A program made the position numbers and the translations under genes. From Cololabis saira (taxonomy: Eukaryota; Chordata; Actinopteri; Beloniformes; Belonidae), in assembly GCF_033807715.1 (NCBI RefSeq), contig NC_084592.1:30437419-30501418 (forward strand): a stretch of 64,000 nucleotides of DNA, written 5' to 3'. Of this stretch, positions 1 to 10,879 are shown piece after piece (positions within the stretch are counted from its first letter, which is position 1; every line of letters starts with the position of its first letter). The notes under the pieces are model-generated. The model ran no database searches. It was not told where the DNA came from and saw only the letters and a list, made by a program, of their open reading frames with translations.

Positions 1-955
1 TGGATGGATGGATGATGGAGGGATGATGGATGGAGGGATGATGGATGGATGGAGGGATGGATGGATGGATGATGGATGGATGATGGATGGATGGATGATG
101 GATGGATGATGGATGGATGATGGATGGATGGATGGATGATGGATGGATGCATGATGGATGGATGGATGGATGATGGATGATGGATGGATGATGGATGGAT
201 GATGGATGGATGGATGATGGATGGATGATGGATGGATGATTGATGGATGATGGATGGATGGATGATGGATGGATGATGGATGAATGGATGGATGATGGAT
301 GGATGGATGATGGATGGATGGATGATGGATGGATGATGGATGGATGGATGGATGGATGATGGATGGATGGATGGATGGATGGATGATGGATGGATGATGG
401 ATGGATGGATGGATGGATGGATGATGGATGGATGATGGATGGATGGATGGATGATGGAGGGATGATGGATGGAGGGATGATGGATGGATGGAGGGATGGA
501 TGGATGATGGATGGATGATGGATGGATGATGGATGGATGGATGATGGATGGATGATGGATGGATGGATGGATGGATGGATGATGGATGGATGGATGATGG
601 ATGGATGGATGGATGGATGGATGATGGATGGATGATGGATGGATGATGGATGGATGGATGATGGATGGATGGATGATGGATGGATGGATGGATGATGGAT
701 GGATGATGGATGGATGATGGATGGATGATGATGGATGATGATTGATGGATGTATGGATGATGGATGGATGGATGGATTGATGGATGGATGGATGATGGAT
801 GGATGGAGGGATGGATGGATGATGGATGGATGATGGATGGATGGATGGATGATGGAGGGATGATGGATGGAGGGATGATGGATGGAGGATGATGGATGGA
901 TGGAGGGATGGATGGATGATGGATGGATGGATGGAGGGATGGATGGATGATGGAT
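1..955. repeat. TGGA-type microsatellite, interrupted
   Basis: An almost pure run of TGGA units irregularly mixed with ATGATGGA and GAGGGATG variants, nearly free of C. It begins at the window edge, so its true length is unknown. It abuts a 16-bp minisatellite and then the first A block, and it marks the left edge of the visible satellite domain. Confidence 0.97.
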
Positions 956-1052
956 GGTAGAGGAGGATGATGAAGGTAGAGGATGGTGAAGGTAGAGGAT
1001 GATGAAGGTAGAGGATGATGAAGGTAGAGGATGATGAAGGTAGAGGATGATG
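956..1052. repeat. 16-bp minisatellite (GAAGGTAGAGGATGAT)
   Basis: About six copies of a 16-bp unit, probably derived from the neighbouring ATGG repeat because it shares GGATGAT. It ends exactly where the AAGGTCAGGGTTCAG start of block A1 begins. Confidence 0.9.
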
Positions 1053-2304
1053 AAGGTCAGGGTTCAGATTTCTCCATTTTCCAGGTTATATTATATTAAG
1101 TCTGTACTGACTGAGTCATGTGACCAGTCCTGGGTCACATGACCCAGAAGCCTGCGGGGGGGATGAGTCATCAGAACAGAGAAGCTTCTAGAAACTTCAG
1201 AAGCTTACTAGTATATATACAGAGGTAATGATTCAGCTATATTTTCGGTTGTGACAAACCTCAAATCACACCACTTTGTCATCAAACCGTAGCTCTTAGC
1301 AGAAAAATGAAAACATCGTGAGCGACGGAGAACCCAGCAGATTCCGGAAATGTTATTTTCATACAGATATCACTTAAAATGTGTTAGTAACGGCAATTCG
1401 AAAACAAAAGTGAGATTTTTTTTAAGAAAACTTCATTTAACATGGGACTCAATGGAGAGAGAGACAGGAATTCCCGTGTCTGTTGGCCCTGCCGTTCCAA
1501 TTTTGTGCACACAACGCCTGTCAAAGTCACATTATTTGAAACTCAACATCTATGTCTACATTCTGACCAAAAATTATCTTTCTAGCTTTTACGGTTTGGC
1601 CGTGACCTCGAGTTACAAATAAGAAATCATGTTTTTTTTTCAGAGTAACTACACTCTAGCGAACTGACTCCCGTGCTCTAGATTTGAAAAAAAGTGATTT
1701 CCAGTCCTCGCTTGAGGGCTCATATCTTGAAAAGTGTACATTTTAGGAAAAAACTGTTCCAGGTTCAGAGAGAGAAGAGAAGTTTTCCTCCGTTTTGAAG
1801 TTTGAATGACATTTCTACGTGCAAGTATGAGAACGATACGTGACTCAGAAAAAAGGTGAATTTGGAGTTTTTCCAACCTCCTCCCGCCCACAGTGTGAAA
1901 TGCTGCCCCATTCACTTACATGGGAAAATCTCCCCATTAGTTTGGGAAATTTGGAAATGTTTTTGCACTTCGTGCAAAAACTATTTTGTCCATCACTCTG
2001 AAAATCTACAGGACTGTAGTTAAATTCAGGGCCTACAACTTTCTAATTTGGTTCAGAATTCTTTGAGTAACGGTGTGCGATTGGGGAGGCCCCAAAGTTC
2101 TCCCAATGCATTCCGGATGGGTTTTAGCGCGCACGTTTGTGCACGTTGCGCAAAAACGTGCACGGCAATCGCTTATAAAAGTCATAGCACACGATTCCCG
2201 ATTAAGGCGCACGTTTCTACGTTTTTATTTTTCGCGTTTTCGCAAAGCTGTAGGAGGAGTAGCGAACCGAAATCTGTCCGGAAGATGAATAATAATAATA
2301 ATAA
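1053..2304 (+). repeat. A block, copy 1 (most divergent)
   Basis: First of 14 copies of a ~1.2-kb block. It starts AAGGTCAGGGTTCAG, carries an inverted TCATGTGA/TCACATGA pair near 1115-1142, and ends in an AAT-rich tract. It is visibly the most diverged copy, with many substitutions relative to copies 2-14 and a different H tail. Its internal cassette is the CACAGTGTGAAATG type (near 1890). No coding function is supported. The short basic frame at 2073-2288 is discussed under findings. Confidence 0.9.
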
Positions 2305-2413
2305 ACCCGCAGAATAACAATAGTGCCTCTGGCCTCCGGCCAGAGGCCTACTCCTCCTTGCTATTGCATAGCTTTGGAGGAGTCGTGCCTCTGGCCGGGG
2401 GCCGTGGCACTAA
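2305..2413 (+). repeat. H tail, variant form (three hairpins)
   Basis: Follows the AAT tract of A1. Three hairpins are visible: GCCTCTGGCC/GGCCAGAGGC with loop TCC; CTCCTCC..GCTAT/ATAGC..GGAGGAG; and GTGCC..GGCC/GGCC..GGCAC. The stem sequences differ from those of all later H copies, but number, order and spacing agree. The entry sequence CAGAATAACAATAGTGCC resembles the tail of the dispersed element at 42.8 kb. Confidence 0.85.
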
Positions 2414-3599
2414 CTAGACAAAATTCCCGGGAAATTTTGAAGTGCCACGGACTACTGCCGGATGATCGCGGGATGCACCCATGAAGGTCAAGGACTCGAT
2501 ACTTTGTCATTTGACACCACCCATGTCTCTGTATGTCAAACCATTCAAAAGATATTGGACTTTAACGTATCAGCCAATCAGAAGAAGGGGCGTGGCTAAT
2601 TTGCACCAATGAGGGTCAGGGACTCGATACTTAGTCATTTGACACCACCCATGTCTCTGTATGTTAAACCATTCAAAAGATATTGGACTATAACGTATCG
2701 GCCAATCAGAAGAAGGGGCGTGGCTAATTTGCACCAATGAGGGTCAGGGACTCGATACTTAGTCATTTGACACCACCCATGTCTCTGTATGTCAAACCAT
2801 TCAAAAGATATTGGACTTTAACGTATCGGCCAATCAGAAGAAGGGGCGGGGCTAATTTGCACCAATGAGGGTCAGGGACTCGATACTTAGTCATTTGACA
2901 CCACCCATGTCTCTGTATGTCAAACCATTCAAAAGATATTGGACTTTAACGTATCAGCCAATCAGAAGAAGGGGCGGGGCTAATTTGCACCAATGAGGGT
3001 CAGGGACTCGATACTTAGTCATTTGACACCACCCATGTCTCTGTATGTCAAACCATTCAAAAGATATTGGACTTTAACGTATCAGCCAATCAGAAGAAGG
3101 GGCGTGGCTAATTTGCACCAATGAGGGTCAGGGACTCCATACTTAGTCATTTGACACCACCCATGTCTCTGTATGTCAAACCATTCAAAAGATATTGTAC
3201 TTTAATGTATCAGCCAATCAGAAGAAGGGGCGTGGCTAATTTGCACCAATGAGGGTCAGGGACTCGATATTTAGTCATTTGACACCACCCATGTCTCTGT
3301 ATGTCAAACCATTCAAAAGATATTGGACTTTAACGTATCAGCCAATCAGAAGAAGGGGCGGGGCTAATTTGCACCAATGAGGGTCAGGGGCTCGATACTT
3401 AGTCATTTGATACCACCCGTGAGTCTCTATGTCAAACCATTCAAAAGATATTGGACTATAACGTATCGGCCAATCAGAAGAAGGGGCGGGGCTAATATGT
3501 ATATATAATATACAAATGTAAATATTTATATGTATAATAATAATAATAATATACATATATATCCCATGAACCTGTCCCCAGCAGGACTGGGGATCATGT
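2414..3599 (+). repeat. J junction + S array (8 units) + T linker
   Basis: J (2414-2472) opens with CTAGAC and the near-palindrome around CCCGGG. S (2473-3496) is 1024 bp, exactly eight 128-bp units; each reads ATGTCAAACCATTCAAAAG, then CCAATCAGAAGAAGGGGCG. T (3497-3599) is AT-rich, with TATATGTATA/TATACATATA arms and a CCCCAGCAGGACTGGGG hairpin. Confidence 0.95.
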
Positions 3600-4816
3600 A
3601 AGGTCAAAAGGTCAGGGTTCAGATTCCTCCATTATCCAAGGTAAAGTATTATGAAGTCTGCATTGAGTGGGTCATGTGACTAGTTCTGGGTCACATGACC
3701 CGGAAGTATGGTAGTGTATATTGTATTGGAATGACTCAGCTAGTTCTTCGGATTTGACAAGCCTCAAATAACTTCACCTTGTAATCAAACTGTAGCTCCT
3801 AGCAGAAAAACAAAGACATCGTGAGAGAGACAGAACCCGGAAGATTCTGACAATCTTAATTTTATTCAGATATTCCTTAAAATGTGTTAGTAACGGCAAT
3901 TCGAAAACAAAAATGAGATTTTTTTGAAGAAATTTTTTTTTAACATTGCAGTGAATGAAGAGAGAGACAGGAATTGGCATGGCTCTTAGTCTCCCCGTTT
4001 AAATTTTGTGCACACCACGCCTGTCAAAGTCACATTTTAAGAATACCAAAATGTATGTCTACATTCTGACCAAAAATTATCTGTCCAGCTTTTACGGTTC
4101 GGCCGTGAGGTCGAGTTACAAATAAAAATTATGGTCATTTTTTCAGGGTTCTGCTCACTCTGATCAATTAAAACCTCCACTCTAGATTTGAAAAAGGGGG
4201 TTTTTTAGTCCTCGCTTGAAGGCTCATATCTTGAAAAGTGTACATTTTAGGAAAAAACAGTCCGGGGTTTGGAGAGAGAAGAGAAGTTTTCCTCCGTTTT
4301 GAAGTTTGAATGACGTTTCTACGTCCAAGTATGAGAAAGATACGTGACTCGGAAAAAAGGTGAATTTTGTCTTTTTTTTCTCAACATTTTCCCATCCGCT
4401 TATAATGGCGCCATTAAAATGCATGGGAAAATCTTCCCCATTAGTTTGGAAATTTGGAAATGTTTTTGCACTTCGTGCAAAAACTATTCGTGCCATCGTT
4501 CTGAAAATCCACAAGACTGTAGTTAAATTCAGGGCCTACAACTTTCTAAATCGGTTCAGAATTTTTCGAGTAACGGTATGCGAGTGGTGAGGCCCCAAAG
4601 TTCATGCAATGCGTTCCGGATGGGGCAAAAAGCGCACGTTTGTGCACGTTGCGCAAAAACGTGCACGCCAATCGCTTATAAAAGTCATACCAATTGATTC
4701 CCGATTAAGTCGCACGTTTCTACGTTTTTACTTTTTGAGTTTTCTCAAAGCTGTGCGACTAGTTACGCGCCGAAGTTTATACGGAAGAATATGGAATAAA
4801 TAATAAATAATAATAA
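3600..4816 (+). repeat. A block, copy 2
   Basis: Standard A block following T. It carries the paired TCATGTGA/TCACATGA sites (3674-3701), a TGACTCAGC site near 3731, a TTATAAAAG stretch near 4676, and the CGCTTATAATGG internal cassette (near 4397). Confidence 0.93.
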
Positions 4817-4926
4817 GCCTGAGCAATAGTATTAGTGCCTCGTGCTGCGCACGAGGCACTCCTCCTCCATTGAGCTTGCGCATCTCAATGGAGGAGGCGT
4901 GCCACGTGGCGCAGCCGTGGCACTAA
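4817..4926 (+). repeat. H tail, single copy
   Basis: Standard 110-bp tail. Stem 1 is GTGCCTCGTGC/GCACGAGGCAC with loop TGC. Stem 2 is CCTCCTCCATTGAG/CTCAATGGAGGAGG with a 9-nt loop. Stem 3 is GTGCCACG/CGTGGCAC with a 9-nt loop. The final CCGTGGCACT can also pair with AGTGCCACGG in the following J. Confidence 0.92.
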
Positions 4927-5754
4927 CTAGACCAAAATTCCCGGGAAATTTTGAAGTGCCACGGACTACTGCCGGATGATCGCGGGATGCACCCATGAAG
5001 GTCAAGGACTCGATACTTGGTCATTTGACACCACCCATGACTCTCTATGTCAAACCATTCAAAAGATATTGGACTATAACGTATCGGCCAATCAGAAGAA
5101 GGGGCGGGGCTAATTTGCACCAATGAGGGTCAGGGACTCGATACTTTGTCATTTGACACCCCCCATGTCTCTGTATGTCAAACCATTCAAAAGATATTGG
5201 ACATTAACGTATCAGCCAATCAGAAGAAGGGGCGTGGCTAATTTGCACCAATGAGGGTCAGGGACTCGATACATAGTCATTTGACACCACCCATGTCTCT
5301 GTATGTCAAACCATTCAAAAGATATTGGACTTTAACGTATCAGCCAATCAGAAGAAGGGGCGGGGCTAATTTGCACCAATGAGGGTCAGGGACTCCATAC
5401 TTAGTCGTTTGACACCACCCATGTCTCTGTATGTCAAACCATTCAAAAGATATTGGACTTTAACGTATCAGCCAATCAGAAGAAGGGGCGTGGCTAATTT
5501 GCACCAATGAGGGTCAGGGACTCGATACTTAGTCATTTGACACCACCCATGTCTCTGTATGTCAAACCATTCAAAAGATATTGGACTTTAACGTATCAGC
5601 CAATCAGAAGAAGGGGCGTGGCTAATTTGCACCAATAAAGGTCAAGGACCTGATACTGAGTAATATGACACCACCCATGTCTCTGTATGTCAAACCATTT
5701 AAAATATATTGGACTTTAACGTATCAGCCAATCAGAAGAAGGGGCGGGGCTAAT
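4927..5754 (+). repeat. J junction + S array (6 units)
   Basis: J is 4927-4986. S is 4987-5754, 768 bp, exactly six 128-bp units, the shortest complete array in the window. There is no T linker; the last unit runs straight into an A-block fragment. The final unit differs (CAATAAAGGTCAAGGACCTG, TACTGAGTAATATGACACC) and matches the S fragment at 7225-7270. Confidence 0.93.
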
Positions 5755-5838
5755 GTGCATTGACTGATCACATGACCCGGAAGTGTATACTGTATTATGC
5801 TGTATATACTGTATTGGAATGAGTCAGCTAGATTTTCG
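5755..5838 (+). repeat. A block, 5' fragment
   Basis: Starts GTGCATTGACTGATCACATG and ends GAGTCAGCTAGATTTTCG, where a minisatellite takes over. The same sequence recurs at 7353-7435, where it continues into the full copy 3. The two fragments therefore flank the minisatellite as long direct repeats. Confidence 0.88.
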
Positions 5839-7066
5839 TTCTAGTCTGGTTCTAGTCTGGTTCTGGTTCTGGTCTTGGTCTGGTTCTGGTTCTGGTTCTA
5901 GTCTGGTTCTAGTCTGGTTCTAGTCTGGTTCTGGTTCTGGTTCTAGTCTGGTTCTGGTTCTGATCTGGTTCTGGTTCTAGTCTGGTTCTGGTTCTGGTTC
6001 TGGTTCTAGTCTGGTTCTAGTCTGGTTCTAGTCTGGTTCTGGTTCTGGTTCTAGTCTGGTTCTGGTTCTAGTCTGGTTCTGGTCCTGGTTCTGGTTCTAG
6101 TCTGGTTCTGGTCCTGGTTCTGATCTGGTTCTGGTTCTAGTCTGGTTCTAGTCCTGGTTCTGATCTGGTTCTGGTTCTAGTCTGGTTCTAGTTCTAGTCT
6201 GGTTCTGGTTCTAGTCTGGTTCTAGTCTGGTTCTGGTTCTAGTCTGGTTCTGGTTCTAGTCTGGTTCGGGTTCTAGTCTGGTTCTAGTCTGGTTCTGGTT
6301 CTAGTCTGGTTCTGGTTCTAGTCTGGTTCTGGTTCTAGTCTGGTTCTAGTCTGGTTCTGGTTCTAGTCTGGTTCTGGTTCTAGTCTGGTTCTAGTCTGGT
6401 TCTAGTCTGGTTCTGGTTCTGGTTCTAGTCTGGTTCTAGTCTGGTTCTAGTCTGGTTCTGGTTCTGGTTCTGGTTCTAGTCTGGTTCTGGTTCTAGTCTG
6501 GTTCTGGTCCTGGTTCTGGTTCTAGTCTGGTTCTGGTCCTGGTTCTGATCTGGTTCTGGTTCTAGTCTGGTTCTAGTTCTAGTCTGGTTCTGGTTCTAGT
6601 CTGGTTCTAGTCTGGTTCTGGTTCTAGTCTGGTTCTGGTTCTAGTCTGGTTCGGGTTCTAGTCTGGTTCTAGTCTGGTTCTGGTTCTAGTCTGGTTCTGG
6701 TTCTAGTCTGGTTCTAGTCTGGTTCTAGTCTGGTTCTGGTTCTGGTTCTAGTCTGGTTCTAGTCTGGTTCTGGTCTGGTTCTGGTTCTAGTCTGGTTCTA
6801 GTCTGGTTCTGGTTCTAGTCTGGTTCTAGTCTGGTTCTGGTCTGGTTCTAGTCTGGTTCTGGTTCTAGTCTGGTTGTCGTCTGGTTGTGGGTCTAGTCTG
6901 GTTCTGGTCTGGTTCTAGTCTGGTTCTGGTTCTAGTCTGGTTGTCGTCTGGTTCTGGTTCTAGTCTGGTTCTGGTCTGGTTCTAGTCTGGTTCTGGTTCT
7001 AGTCTGGTTCTAGTCTGGTTCTGGTTCTAGTCTGGTTCTAGTCTGGTCTGGTTCTAGTCTGGTTCT
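5839..7066. repeat. CTGGTT/CTAGT minisatellite
   Basis: About 1.2 kb of alternating GGTTCTGGTTCTAGTCT-like units, built on a 6-bp (TTCTGG) and 5-bp (TCTAG) mixture. Longer local duplications are visible; for example, the stretch near 6070-6260 resembles that near 6490-6660. There is no coding potential. Confidence 0.95.
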
Positions 7067-7135
7067 ATAAAAACACCTTCCATCCCATAATAACACTAAC
7101 ATCCTATAATAAACACCTGCCATTCCAGAGTAATA
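7067..7135. repeat. Remnant of the 39-bp minisatellite
   Basis: Roughly two degenerate units (ATAAAAACACCTTCCATCCC, then CTAACATCCTATAATAAACA) matching the arrays at 14.4 and 38.4 kb. This suggests that a third minisatellite module once stood here. Confidence 0.85.
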
Positions 7136-7352
7136 TGTCTTCACCCATTACTCTGTATGTCAAACCATTCAAAAGATATTGGACTATAACGTATCGGCCA
7201 ATCAGAAGAAGGGGCGTGGCTAATTTGGACCAATAAAGGTCAAGGACCTGATACTGAGTAATATGACATCACCCGTGTCTCTGTATGTCAAACCATTCAA
7301 AAGATATTGGACTATAACGTATCAGCCAATCAGAAGAAGGGGCGGGGCTAAT
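7136..7352 (+). repeat. S array fragment (~1.7 units)
   Basis: A partial and a full 128-bp satellite unit, with variants shared with the end of the array at 5754 (CAATAAAGGTCAAGGACCTG). It runs directly into the A block without a T linker. Confidence 0.9.
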
Positions 7353-8494
7353 GTGCATTGACTGGGTCATGTGACCCGGAAGTGTATACTGTATTATGCT
7401 GTATACTGTATTGGAATGAGTCAGCTAGATTTTCGGTTTTGACAAGCCTGAAATAACTTCACCCTGTGATGAAACCGTAGCTCTTAGCAGAAAAACGAAA
7501 ACATTTTGAGAAACAGATAACCTAGCAGATTCTCTAAATGTTATTTTCATACAGATATTCCTTAAAATGTGTTAGTAACGGCAATTCGAAAACAAAAATT
7601 AGATTTTTTTGAAGAAAACGTTTTTTATAATGGGAGTCAATGAAGGGCGAGACAGGATTTGGCGCGTCTGTTGGGCCCCCCGTTAAAATTTTGTGCACAC
7701 CACGCCTGTCAAAGTCACATTTTATAAATCACAACACCTATGTCTATATTCTGACCAAAAATTATCTTTCTACCTTTTACGGTTTGGCCGTGACCTCGAG
7801 TTACAAATAAGAAATCATGTTTTTTTTTCAGTCTAACTACACTCTAGCGAACTGACTCCCGTGCTCTAGATTTGAAAAAAAGTGATTTCCAGTCCTCGCT
7901 TGAGCGCTCATATCTTGAAAAGTGTACATTTTAGGAAAAAACAGTCCGGGGTTTAGAGAGAGAAGAGAAGTTTTCCTCCGTTTTGAAGTTTGAATGACGT
8001 TTCTACGTGCAAGTATGAGAAAGATACGTGACTTGGAAAAAAGGTGAATTTTGTCTTTTTTTTCTCAACATTTTCCCATCCGCTTTGAATGGCGCCATTG
8101 AAATGCATGGGAAAACAGTTCCCCATTAGTTTAGAAATTTGGAAATGTTTTTGCACTTCGTGCAAAAACTATTCGTGCCATCGTTCTGAAAATCCAGAGG
8201 ACTGTAGTTAAATTCAGGGCCTACAACTTTCTAAATCGGTTCAGAATTTTTCGAGTAACGGTATGCGAGTGGTGAGGCCCCAAAGTTCACGCAATGCGTT
8301 CCGGATGGGGCAAAAAGCGCACGTTTGTGCACGTTGCGCAAAAACGTGCACGCCAATCGCTTATAAAAGTCATACCAATTGATTCCCGATTAAGGCGCAC
8401 GTTTCTACGTTTTTACTTTTTGAGTTTTCTCAAAGCTGCGCAACTAGTTACGCGCCGAAGTTTATACGGAAGAATATGGAATAATAATAATAAA
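7353..8494 (+). repeat. A block, copy 3
   Basis: Starts GTGCATTGACTGGGTCATGTG instead of the usual AAGGTCAAAAGG. The internal cassette is the CGCTTTGAATGG type. It ends in ATAATAATAATAAA and passes straight to J, so it has no H tail. Confidence 0.92.
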
Positions 8495-9550
8495 CTAGAC
8501 CAAAATTCCCGGGAAATTTTGAAGTGCCACGGACTACTGCCGGATGATCGCGGGATGCACCCATGAAGGTCAAGGACTCGATACTTGGTCATTTGACACC
8601 ACCCATGACTCTCTATGTCAAACCATTCAAAAGATATTGGACTATAACGTATCGGCCAATCAGAAGAAGGGGCGTGGCTAATTTGCACCAATGAGGGTCA
8701 GGGACTCGATACTTAGTCATTTGACACCACCCATGTCTCTGTATGTCAAACCATTCAAAAGATATTGGACTTTAACGTATCAGCCAATCAGAAGAAGGGG
8801 CGTGGCTAATTTGCACCAATGAGGGTCAGGGACTCGATACTTGGTCATTTGACACCACCCATGTCTCTGTATGTCAAACCATTCAAAAGATATTGGACTA
8901 TAACGTATCGGCCAATCAGAAGAAGGGGCGTGGCTAATTTGCACCAATGAGGGTCAGGGACTCCATACTTAGTCATTTGACACCACCCATGTCTCTGTAT
9001 GTCAAACCATTCAAAAGATATTGGACTTTAACGTATCAGCCAATCAGAAGAAGGGGCGTGGCTAATTTGCACCAATGAGGGTCAGGGACTCGATACTTAG
9101 TCATTTGACACCACCCATGTCTCTGTATGTCAAACCATTCAAAAGATATTGGACTATAACGTATCGGCCAATCAGAAGAAGGGGCGTGGCTAATTTGCAC
9201 CAATGAGGGTCAGGAACTCGATACTTAGTCATTTGACACCACCCATGTCTCTGTATGTCAAACCATTCAAAAGATATTGGACTTTAACGTATCAGCCAAT
9301 CAGAAGAAGGGGCGGGGCTAATTTGCACCAATGAGGGTCAGGGGCTCGATACTTAGTCATTTGATACCACCCGTGAGTCTCTATGTCAAACCATTCAAAA
9401 GATATTGGACTATAACGTATCGGCCAATCAGAAGAAAGGGCGGGGCTAATATGTATATATAATATACAAATGTAAATATTTATATGTATAATAATAATAA
9501 TATACATATATATCCCATGAACCTGTCCCCAGCAGGACTGGGGATCATGT
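8495..9550 (+). repeat. J junction + S array (7 units) + T linker
   Basis: J is 8495-8554. S is 8555-9450, exactly seven units. T is 9451-9550. The last two units carry the private variants CAGGAACTCG (9212) and GAAGAAAGGG (9431), which are shared only with the arrays ending at 11835 and 29911. Confidence 0.94.
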
Positions 9551-10769
9551 AAGGTCAAAAGGTCAGGGTTCAGATTCCTCCATTATCCAAGGTAAAGTAT
9601 TATGAAGTCTGCATTGAGTGGGTCATGTGACTAGTTCTGGGTCACATGACCCGGAAGTATGGTAGTGTATATTGTATTGGAATGACTCAGCTAGTTCTTC
9701 GGATTTGACAAGCCTCAAATAACTTCACCTTGTAATCAAACTGTAGCTCCTAGCAGAAAAACAAAGACATCGTGAGAGAGACAGAACCCGGAAGATTCTG
9801 ACAATCTTAATTTTATTCAGATATTCCTTAAAATGTGTTAGTAACGGCAATTCGAAAACAAAAATGAGATTTTTTTGAAGAAATTTTTATTTAACATTGC
9901 AGTGAATGGAGAGAGAGACAGGAATTGGCATGGCTCTTAGTCTCCCCGTTTAAATTTTGTGCACACCACGCCTGTCAAAGTCACATTTTAAGAATACCAA
10001 AATGTATGTCTACATTCTGACCAAAAATTATCTGTCCAGCTTTTACGGTTCGGCCGTGAGGTCGAGTTACAAATAAAAATTATGGTCATTTTTTCAGGGT
10101 TCTGCTCACTCTGATCAATTAAAACCTCCACTCTAGATTTGAAAAAGGGGGTTTTTTAGTCCTCGCTTGAAGGCTCATATCTTGAAAAGTGTACATTTTA
10201 GGAAAAAACAGTCCGGGGTTTAGAGAGAGAAAAGAAGTTTTCCTCCGTTTTGAAGTTTGAATGACGTTTCTACGTGCAAGTATGAGAAAGATACGTGACT
10301 TGGAAAAAAGGTGAATTTTGTCTTTTTTTTCTCAACATTTTCCCATCCGCTTTGAATGGCGCCATTGAAATGCATGGGAAAACAGTTCCCCATTAGTTTG
10401 GAAATTTGGAAATGTTTTTGCACTTCGTGCAAAAACTATTCGTGCCATCGTTCTGAAAATCCACAGGAATGTAGTTAAATTCAGGGCCTACAACTTTCTA
10501 AATCGGTTCAGAATTTTTCGAGTAACGGTATGCGAGTGGTGAGGCCCCAAAGTTCACGCAATGCGTTCCGGATGGGGCAAAAAGCGCACGTTTGTGCACG
10601 TTGCGCAAAAACGTGCACGCCAATCGCTTATAAAAGTCATACCAATTGATTCCCGATTAAGGCGCACGTTTCTACATTTTTACTTTTTGAGTTTTCTCAA
10701 AGCTGCGCAACTAGTTACGCGCCGAAGTTTATACGGAAGAATATGGAATAATAATAAATAAATAAATAA
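9551..10769 (+). repeat. A block, copy 4
   Basis: Visibly near-identical to copies 5 and 12. Shared features include ATTTTTATTTAACATTGCAG (near 9883), the CGCTTTGAATGG cassette and GGGAAAACAGTTCCCC. It ends in an AATAAATAAATAA tract before its H tail. Confidence 0.93.
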
Positions 10770-10879
10770 GCCTGAGCAATAGTATTAGTGCCTCGTGCTG
10801 CGCACGAGGCACTCCTCCTCCATTGAGCTTGCGCATCTCAATGGAGGAGGCGTGCCACGTGGCGCAGCCGTGGCACTAA
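10770..10879 (+). repeat. H tail, single copy
   Basis: Standard three-hairpin tail with the loop-2 sequence CTTGCGCAT. It is absent from the otherwise near-identical copy 5, which goes from A directly into J. Confidence 0.92.

Noticed and set aside
2413..2472. TTCCCGGGAA in J as a STAT-type binding site
   Set aside because: The match is to a short palindrome that is equally explained by the junction's inverted-repeat structure. No supporting context was found.
4817..4926. The three-hairpin H tail as a tRNA or tRNA-derived SINE
   Set aside because: The stems are too long (up to 14 bp) and there are no recognisable A-box or B-box promoter sequences or anticodon-arm proportions.
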